Part shown: positions 57,013 through 64,000 of the stretch, one piece after another | Position numbering within the stretch: the first letter of the stretch is position 1 | Layout: each line of letters begins with the position of its first letter | NCBI GenBank assembly: GCA_029204225.1 | Contig: CM055097.1 | Span: 71,345,952-71,409,951 of the forward strand | Length of the DNA: 64,000 nt | Reading direction: 5' to 3' | Source of the DNA: Diphasiastrum complanatum | Lineage: Eukaryota > Streptophyta > Lycopodiopsida > Lycopodiales > Lycopodiaceae | Notes under the pieces: model-generated | What the model was told of the DNA's origin: nothing | What the model saw: the letters and a program-made list of their open reading frames with translations, nothing else | Databases searched by the model: none | Position numbers and translations under genes: made by a program

Positions 57013-57412
57013 TATAGTATTCTCCTGTTACTCCTACTTGCTAGAATGCTACTATCTGTTATTAAGCCTCATATTTTTCTCTTCCTATATACTGAGATGA
57101 CTGAGACCCACTCAAAGAAGTACTTCTAAGTATAAGAGCCAAGACTCCTTCAGGAATTTGATTGACTACAAACTTGAGAGTCCTTGGCTCAGTGTAGCTT
57201 AGCTTTAGTTACAGTAGCTTCGCATCAGCTTGTTATCATCATAATTCTTATGAAATCTGTAACGCTTTGCAGTATCATTCTCCATTTCATGCTCTATCTA
57301 ATGTTTTACTTGTAACGTGGTATTATAAGCACTTTCTTGCGCTGAGTGGGAAGATCTACTATTGCACATATTCTCTCTTCCCCTGCTCAGGCTGTCTTGC
57401 TCCCTTCTCCCA

Positions 57413-57525
57413 TCCTGTATTCCTCCTCACCCTCCCCAGCCCAATCCTACTGCTATGGTTGTAGCCCAAAATCTTGTCACCCCCTTCACATTGCTTCCCC
57501 CTTCTTCCCAAACCCCAACATAACT
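57413..57525 (+). repeat. Partial fourth unit of the 165-bp repeat
   Basis: The same phrases ('agcccaatcctactgctatg', 'cttcttcccaaacccc') reappear 400 bp beyond the array and are cut near 57525, where gypsy sequence begins. Confidence 0.8.
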
Positions 57526-58660
57526 TATTAATTTCTCCAATCCGACTCAAGGCATTGGCAACACTATTCGACGTACCTTTATGATACTTAATGTTGAACA
57601 CGAACTCCTGAATGGTGTTCCGACAACCTACGTCTTAGTTCAACATCACAGATGTACTTAAGGAACTGGTGATCAGTCATCACCGTAAACTTGGCACCAT
57701 ATAAATAATGCCTCCAGATTTTTAACACGTGAATGACAACAAAAAGTTTCTTCTCATAGATAGAATACCTACATTGAGCAAGATTTAGCTTTTTGCTTTG
57801 AAAAGAATCTGATCTACCATCCTGATAGAGGACCACTCCTATAACATAGTCGCTAGCATCCGTTTCTACCAAGAATGGTCTATTGGGATCAACTGTGTAA
57901 AATTGAAGCCATAGAAACACAATGCTTCAGAATTTCAAAACTCTCATTCATGTCATTAATCCAAATCACAAGTTGTTTTTCTACGGCTACACTTTTCTTA
58001 ACCCCCTTAAGAACGTTCATTAAGGGCAATGCTATAGTAGCTTAGTCCAAAATGAACCTGTGAAAAAATCCAATGAAGTGGCCATTCCTGCACCTTACGA
58101 ACCTTATCATGATCAATCTCAAGGCTGCGATCGGAAATGATATGGCCTAGGTACTTGACCTTGATTTGAAAGAACTCACATTTCGACTCCTTAGCATAGA
58201 GCTTTTCTTGCCTCGGAAGCTCCAAGACATGCTCTTTATGCTCATCAAGGGTTTGACTATAAATTAATGTCGTCCAAATACACGACATGGACGAAGAATA
58301 TCATTCAGCATCTGCTAGAATGTAGCAAGTGCATTTGAGTCCAAACAGTAACACCAAAAACTCATAGTGGACATACCTAGTTCAAGAACTAGTCTTAGAA
58401 ACATCCTCGTTCCTAATCCTTATCTAATGGCAACCTGATCTAAGATCTGTCTTGGAGAAATACTTTGCTCCGTTCAAACAGTCCATTAAATCATCCCTCC
58501 TAGGGAAAGGATATCTATTCTGTATGATCGTCTTATTCACTTTTTTATAATCAACACAGAGGCGAGTGCCACGGTCCTTTTTACTAACTAAAAGGATCGG
58601 TGCCCCCCAAGCAAGGTTGCATTCAAACGTGTCAAACGTCCATGTTTCAAACGCACTCAA
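57526..58660 (-). pseudogene. Ty3/gypsy RT-RNase H fragment (minus)
   Basis: Minus-strand frames read [70 protein letters not shown], then RNase H DPNRPFLVETDASDYVIGV, KKLFVVIHVLKIWRHYLYGA, TDHQFLKYI and the end motif SVANALSRI. The YxDD segment survives only as a shifted IWTTLIYSQ remnant. Stops include TAG after GCH (expected Gln) and TGA before TRY (expected Arg). It resembles the element at 25.3-27.6 kb. It is cut at 57.5 kb by the tandem repeat and at 58.66 kb upstream of the RT start. Confidence 0.85.
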
Positions 58661-59261
58661 AACGTGAACACCATAAAAAATAAAAAAAGATTTAATTTCT
58701 TCTAGGTTTTGAACAATTTTATTGCTAATTTATATGTTGGAACCTTAAATATAACATAAAAGTGGGTGAATAAGCATGCTAAATAAATAAAAGCTTATCA
58801 ATCCGTTGAAGTGGCCTCAAAAGCCCATTTTTTTGCACACATTGCTTGTAGCACCTAAACCAAGCCTCAGAACTCGTGAAGGAGAGGAGGGTGCATCACT
58901 TAAGCACAGTAAAAAAACCTCTACCTACAAGAGATCTTGGAAAAAGATGTAGAGGAGCTTTGATCAAACACGTGAAGGAGAGGAGTGTGCATTTTTCTCT
59001 AGAGTTAGTTAAGATTAAAAAAGGCTGGACCAAGCTGTACTTAGGTCATTTTTTTAATGTAAATGGGCCCTCAAATTTTCTAGAACAAAGTCATTTGGCC
59101 CTTTGGGGTGCTAGGGCACGAAAAAAGAAAGTTCAAATTTCCTTATATGCTTTCTGCTTTGGAACTGTTAAATGTATGGATGTTGTTGATTGTAATTCTT
59201 ATTTATGTTAGTTGAAGGATTTCACTTACCATGAGGAATGCAATTTACAATATTATAACTT
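58661..59261. other. Spacer between divergent gypsy fragments
   Basis: The phrase cgtgaaggagaggag followed by g/t-gtgcat occurs twice about 96 bp apart (near 58875 and 58971), a small local duplication. The 111-codon frame at 58876-59211 spans it and has no recognised motif. Confidence 0.4.
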
Positions 59262-59815
59262 CCAAATGGAGTTAATGTCTAACAACCTAAAACAAGAAAA
59301 TTCACCGGAAGGTGAAACCTATAGGAGTCTTAGACAAGAATTTAACGATGTGTTTCCTGAATAGGTTCCAGAAGGTCTTCCCCCCTCTAGGGGAGTCAAC
59401 CATGGTATTAAACTCATTCCTGGTAGTTCTCCTGTATCTTTGTATCCTTACAGAATGAGTACTACAAAAGAGGATGAAATCAACTGCAAAACTATCTTAA
59501 GATGGGCCATGTAAGGCCCAGTAAGTCCCCTTTGGGGGCCCCAGTTATCTTAGTTGATAAAAAAGATGGAAGCACTCATCTTTGTGTGGACTTTAAAAAG
59601 TTAAATAAATTAATGATTAAAAACCGTTATCCCTTACCTCGAATGGATGAGTTGGTTGATCGATTATATGGTCCAAAGTACTTCACCAAAATCGATTTGA
59701 GATCAGGGTATCATCAGATTCGTATAAGGAGTGAGGATGTTGAAAAAACCGGCTTTAGGACTAGCTATGGCCATTATGAATTTCTGATTGTGTTATGGTT
59801 TAAGTTTGGATCAAT
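59262..59815 (+). pseudogene. Ty3/gypsy RT fragment (plus)
   Basis: The plus strand reads LRQEFNDVFPE, stop, VPEGLPPSRGVNHGIKLIPG, then after a frameshift near 59500 [60 protein letters not shown] and HYEFLIV. It stops before the YxDD motif, where the sequence becomes unrelated. Its divergent orientation relative to the fragment at 57.5-58.66 kb shows they are not one simple element. Confidence 0.85.
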
Positions 59816-60007
59816 TTCACCATGTATTTTGGCGCCACGCAATATTAATTTGCACCGCGCAACATAGTATTCTCTCAAAGTTTAAAAAGGCTTTCCAGTT
59901 TGTAAAACATTATGAGATAATTTACTTTTAAGGTTTTTTAACCTTGAGTAGGCCCAACAAGTTTGTACATGGGCCCCTAGAGGCAATTTCACATACTACC
60001 AACTTTA

Positions 60008-60863
60008 TGTTGGAACTTTGTCAATTTTGCAGGTAGAAGCAAGGCAAATCATGCAAAGACTCATTGCATGTAGAGAGAATGTGAAAACCCATGCATAGAC
60101 GTGCATGCTTGAGACTTAGCATGTGGGACACCTACACTGATACTTGAAAGCCATGTACATCACTTATCATTTGTTTCTAATCTATAAAAGAGACCCTCCT
60201 CGTCCTGGTGGGCGCACTTTTGATGGAGAGATCTTTCTCACATATGCTATTGTGTTTTGCTCTCTTGTGTGGTAGAATTTCTTGCTCATTAATGCTAGTG
60301 TTATGCTATCCATTTGGTTTCTTGATTAGTGTTTGATTGGATCTTGTTTCTTTCATTGCATCTTGCTAATGTTATGTTCTTCATGCTGGAAATTTGTGGA
60401 CAGCAAGTATTCGATATCCATTCGGCGTAATTGAAGGAGCAATATCAAAGATTAATGATGCTAGAATGCGCCCTACAGCATACACCATCATTCTAGATAA
60501 TGAAGCAAGTTTCTTTCATGAGTATTTTGTAATTTTTTGCTTACATCCTTTTCATCTTTCTGTCCACCATAGCTGGGTAGATCCAATCGCTTCATAAGTA
60601 TGATCAATTACTTGCAAGTCGACAAATTTACGATTTGCTAGCAATTTACTTTTGCATGTGCAAGTATTAGTCCATGCATGTTGCATGCACGTCTCCTGAT
60701 TTTTTCAAATTGCTTGCATGTTGCCATATTAGCTTGCATGTTGAATGCATGTTAGTGGTTTTGATCTATTTTGAGTTGTAGAAGACCATCAAGGTTTACC
60801 AATCCTAGATTGGTAAACCTTGATTCAAAGATCCTTTCTATCTCTATTCTCAGTTTTATAACA
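60008..60863 (+). mobile_element. 5' LTR of copia D
   Basis: The segment starts TGTTGGAA and ends TAACA one base before a perfect copia PBS, giving matching TGTT/AACA termini. A TATA box (ctataaaag) lies at 60182-60190. Near its end is a perfect 17-bp inverted repeat with a 3-base loop (60788-60824). The left edge is inferred from the canonical TGTTGG start, since no 3' LTR survives. Confidence 0.6.
60788..60824. repeat. Perfect 17-bp hairpin in copia D LTR
   Basis: atcaaggtttaccaatc and its exact reverse complement are separated by cta. It lies downstream of the LTR TATA box, so it would be in the transcribed 5' leader. Confidence 0.92.
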
Positions 60864-60864
60864 G

Positions 60865-60877
60865 TGGTATCAGAGCT
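60865..60877 (+). promoter_or_regulatory. Primer-binding site of copia D
   Basis: TGGTATCAGAGCT is an exact plant copia PBS. The gag ATG follows immediately at 60878, with no leader between. Confidence 0.9.
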
Positions 60878-61733
60878 ATGGCTTCTACTTCTACTTTTCA
60901 TGCAAAGATAACAATCCTAGATGGATCCAACTATCCTACATGGAGATCAAAGACTCGACTGATCCTGCAATCAATGGACTTATGTTGATGGGACCATTCC
61001 CAAACCGCATGTACCTGATGTAATAAATACAAGAGCTTATGAAGAAGATTTGAAAAATCTTCAAGCCTGGTTGCATGCTGATTCAAAAGCTAAAGTAATT
61101 ATTTCCCAAACTGTTTCGGAGGATATCTTTTTCACTGTTGCTGATTTTGCTGCAGCAAAGGAGATGTGGGATAAACTTGCTCGAAGATTTGAGTCTAAAT
61201 CACAAACTCAAATCTTATATCTTTTTGAGCAACTTACTATTATAAAGTGGGATGCAATTTTAGATTGTGATACTTTCTTTTCAAATTACAATCTTTGTTT
61301 AGGGCTCTACAAACGTACCTGCTGCGAGCACTACCACATGCGACCTGTTCTTACAAAAAAATCCTTTGCAGATGCTATTCAGAGCCTTCGAGAGGAGTAT
61401 CTCATGCGGCAAGGAAGTTCACCTTCTCAAGCAGGAGCTAAACCTTTATATGCGAAAAAAGGAAAGGGCAAGGCAAAAGGACACGGAAACCAATTTCAAG
61501 CTACTAGCATGCAAAATTCAAACGACAAAGATTCCAAAGGGGAATCATCTGAGCCTAAGTCAAAAAAATCTTTTTGCAACTATTGTAAAAAGCCCGGACA
61601 TACTCTTGATAAATGTTGGGCTAATCCTAGAGTAGCTTGTAGACACAGTGGTAAAACAGGTCATTCATCTTTCAAATGCTATTCTAAGCCTAACGATAGC
61701 CAATGTTTGTCAAGAGGAACAACCATCTTCTAG
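60878..61733 (+). pseudogene. Copia D gag, frameshifted
   Basis: The ATG at 60878 opens ITILDGSNYPTWRSKTRLIL and stops near 60985 (TGA). One base later the gag frame continues (VDGTIPKPHVPDVINTRAY), then AWLHADSKAKVIISQTV, AKEMWDKLARRFES and FADAIQSLREEYLMR. A Lys-rich linker leads to the zinc knuckle CNYCKKPGHTLDKC. A second knuckle is degenerate: CRHSGKTGHSSFKC has Ser for the second Cys. A single frameshift inactivates an otherwise well-preserved gag, so this is one of the younger elements here. Confidence 0.88.
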
Positions 61734-61769
61734 CCCTAGCAAAGAAGAGAATACTCAAGCTGCTTTATT

Positions 61770-62382
61770 TGTGTAGAAGATTGTTTTAATTCTACTGATA
61801 ATACATCCGAAGTTGTGATAGACTCTGGAGCTACTGCTCATATCATCTCTAAAAGAGCTATGTTGTCTAGTTATTCTCCTTGTTACACTCAGGATATGTC
61901 ATTTTAGGAGATGGTAGTCAACATGATGTTTCTGGAATAGAAATCTTGAGTTTACTCACTAGTGGAGGTTCTAAAATTCTTCGAAATGTATTGCATGTAC
62001 CATCCATGCAAAAGGATTTATTGTCAGTAGACCACGTGACAGATGTGGGCATCAAAGTTTTGTTTCTTGACAATGATTGCAGGCTAATGGACATAAAAAG
62101 TGGAAGGCAGCTTGCAACAGGCTTAAGGAGGGAGAACTTGTATCATGCAAAGGTTCTTATTGCATGTGACTGTGGACGACAAGATGCATGCATTATGGCA
62201 TGCTAGGCTCTATCACATGAGCATGCGAAGTATTCTTGATGCAGCAAAGAGGAAGTTGTTTGAAGGGGTTAATCTCGATATCAATGTTCCTACTTCATAT
62301 CATCCATGTGACTCTTGCATGTTGGGCAAGATGACTCACTCTCCATTCAATAAGGAGGGTTATAAAGCTAAGGAGCTTCTTG
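61770..62382 (+). pseudogene. Copia D protease and pre-integrase, truncated
   Basis: The protease active site VVIDSGATAHI is near 61813, and after a frameshift the tail ILRNVLHVPSMQKDLLSV is intact (61880-62206). The GAG_pre-integrase domain follows in another frame ([32 protein letters not shown]). The frame reaches KELLE, the position just before integrase, and is cut there at about 62382 by minus-strand gypsy RT sequence. Integrase, RT, RNase H and the 3' LTR are missing. Confidence 0.87.
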
Positions 62383-62383
62383 A

Positions 62384-63060
62384 ATACAGCGTTCATGAGC
62401 ATCATGAACGTGGCTGGTGCAATGGTTACAACAAATGGCATAACCAAAAACTCATAATGCCCAAAACGGGTTCGAAAGGCCGTCTTCTGGACGTCCTCAT
62501 CTCGAATCCGTATTTGATGGTATCCACTTTTGAGATCTATCTTACTCACCTTGCAACGCATCCAGTAGATCATCAATTCTGGGCATCGGATCCCTGTGCT
62601 TTACAGTGATCTTATTCAATCCTCTGTAATATACACACATCCGGAAACTACCATCTTTTTTCTTAACAAGTAAAATAGGAGAGGCGAAGGGTGAATAACT
62701 AGGACGGATGTACCCCAGCTTGAGATACTCCTCCAACATCTTTCTGACTTCCTCTTCCTCTTTTAAGCTCATCCTATAAGGAGGCCTACATACCGGACTT
62801 GCCCCTGGAACGAGCTCAATACGATGTAAACGTTCCGTCTAGGTGGCAATCCCTCTGGCATATTACTAATTAGCACGTGTTTAAACTGAGTGTGGATGGA
62901 CTTCTCCAACTCACTTGCTGGGTCACATCTTTGTTGTAATAAAAATACATGTGCACTAGAGGATGCAAAAGTAAATGAAGCTTCTTGTGGCTCATTAGTG
63001 AGTGTGCTTATCTGATTATCACTAAAACGAGAATTAGAATTGGAATCAATCAACATTCAC
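62384..63060 (-). pseudogene. Ty3/gypsy reverse transcriptase fragment (minus)
   Basis: Minus-strand frames read FQGQVRYVGLLIG at the RT leader, [54 protein letters not shown], and then in another frame [31 protein letters not shown] and [11 protein letters not shown]. It ends at the junction with copia D before YxDD. FRMCV-Y-YR replaces the usual FRMCVDYR, losing a conserved Asp. Frameshifts show it is inactive. Confidence 0.87.
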
Positions 63061-64000
63061 ATAATGCAACCACAAATACTGAATCTCCATTCTCTTTATT
63101 TGCATACAGGTAACAAGAGGACCCTCAACAGATGGTCTCTCCCCCTTTGAGACATGAGACATACCCTCATGCCCGAACTTATACACATGTAACTTAAAAT
63201 CTATAGCGGTCTGCTTACTTGCATGCCACCGCTTACCAATCAAACTTAGCTAGTTTAGTAATTTCAAAGTCTAACTTCTCGGTATACGTCTAAATAGACA
63301 AAGATGCCCAAGAGACTCTTTCATCCCAAACCTCTGTTCCCTTACCATCTGGCGTATACTGGTAATCAGATGGAACAGTAGCTAAGCGAAACTTCCTCAC
63401 CACGCGAGAATTGATAATATTATGCGAGGAACCGGTGTCAAATAAGGCGAGCACGTCATGACCTTCCAGCTTCCCCCTCATGCGTATCGATTCACTATTT
63501 GGAAACTGATAAGCTTCACGCGCCTTGGTGGACAAATAACAAACTGGTGCCTCTGGAACAAGCTTCCGCACCGAAATAGTCATGACACGACGAGTGTCCT
63601 CATCATCATTTACCAACAAGTCTTCCAAAATTTCCTCATCCTTGCCCTCATCTTGACGTTGCTGTAAAACATGGAGCTTCTTGCCCGTGTGTCGAGGACA
63701 ATCTTTGAAAAGATGTTGCCAAGACAGAAAAAGCATAATCTGTCTTTCTTGGCCTTTTCCTTTTGCTCTGGACTAAGGGGAGACTTGTCATAAGCATGAC
63801 GAGCCATAGGAGATCCCGCCTTGTGCTTCAAAGTTTGATCTAGATAGGATCCCTCTGTGAAAAGCCTTTCTAACCAACTTGGCCAGACTTTTGCAAACCC
63901 TTCTTCTGAGGCCAGCTTGGCGCTCCAGATTCAATCTTGGTGCGCACATTACCTTCAAAGTTGAGAGCTGTAGCAACCGCCTCTTCTAAGATCTTACACC
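63061..64000 (-). pseudogene. Ty3/gypsy gag end and protease (minus), runs off window
   Basis: The protease is intact at motif level: GKLEGHDVLALFDTGSSHNI then INSRVVRKFRLATVPSD (about 63360-63470), the D-T-G active site of gypsy retropepsins. Upstream (63610-63980) are broken gag-tail frames with a Cys/His remnant (CFFCLG, then KDCPRHTGKKL in another frame) that look like a shifted zinc knuckle. Stops and frameshifts occur between them. The element continues beyond the right end of the window. Confidence 0.8.

Noticed and set aside
56406-57129. Pro/Ser-rich repeated-peptide gene
   Set aside because: The frames follow the 165-bp tandem units and shift between copies, which fits satellite DNA.
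1-64000. CRISPR array, operon or bacterial defence system
   Set aside because: No regularly spaced repeats with unique spacers and no prokaryotic gene clusters; gene structure and repeats are those of a plant nucleus.

Overview
The window looks like nuclear DNA from a land plant with a large, retrotransposon-filled genome. The evidence is a plant family-1 UDP-glycosyltransferase with a complete PSPG box, a plant STP/MST-type hexose transporter split by three GT-AG introns, remnants of plant condensin SMC2, and many plant Ty1/copia and Ty3/gypsy fragments with tRNA-complementary primer-binding sites. I cannot fix the clade. Nothing looks bacterial, plastid or mitochondrial, and there is no CRISPR or operon structure.

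Layout. 1-5.5 kb: degenerate coding-like DNA with a 69-bp repeat, then a minus-strand gypsy remnant (gag, leader, PBS, LTR). 6.1-7.6 kb: intact intronless UGT on the minus strand. 8-11.9 kb: a GC-rich island and mostly unassignable DNA. 12.2-15.4 kb: copia element A (+). 17.6-18.8 kb: a decayed second copy of the UGT. 19-20.6 kb: an unrecognised minus-strand reading frame broken only by TAG codons. 21.2-23.4 kb: copia B (+). 24.3 kb: an 84-bp tRNA-like retroposon with a perfect target-site duplication. 24.5-27.7 kb: gypsy integrase followed by gag-PR-RT-RNaseH (+). 29.6-31.6 kb: a 93-bp repeat, a perfect 46-bp inverted repeat, a GC-rich hairpin cluster and copia fragment C. 32-39 kb: eroded gypsy scraps and AT-rich DNA. 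39.7-42.2 kb: hexose transporter gene (+). 43.0-45.2 kb: intron-containing SMC2 pseudogene (-), carrying a MITE-like insert. 45.6-50.7 kb: gypsy remnants with gag reversed relative to PR and RT, containing a 213-bp foldback element. 51.5 kb: second copy of the 84-bp retroposon. 54.3-54.9 kb: coiled-coil exon of a probable host gene. 56.0-57.5 kb: a hairpin trio and a 165-bp tandem array. 57.5-59.8 kb: two divergent gypsy RT fragments. 60.0-62.4 kb: copia D with its LTR. 62.4-64 kb: gypsy gag/PR/RT (-) running off the window.

Function. Only the UGT (specialised-metabolite glycosylation) and the STP transporter (plasma-membrane hexose/H+ symport) look like complete working genes; the coiled-coil exon at 54.3 kb is probably part of a host gene. 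Everything else is mobile-element debris or duplicated-gene debris. Many premature stops in the transposon frames look like C-to-T changes at CAG or CGA codons, the pattern expected when methylated repeats decay. The local history appears to be UGT duplication, SMC2 segment duplication, repeated nested insertion, and rearrangements joining unrelated elements.
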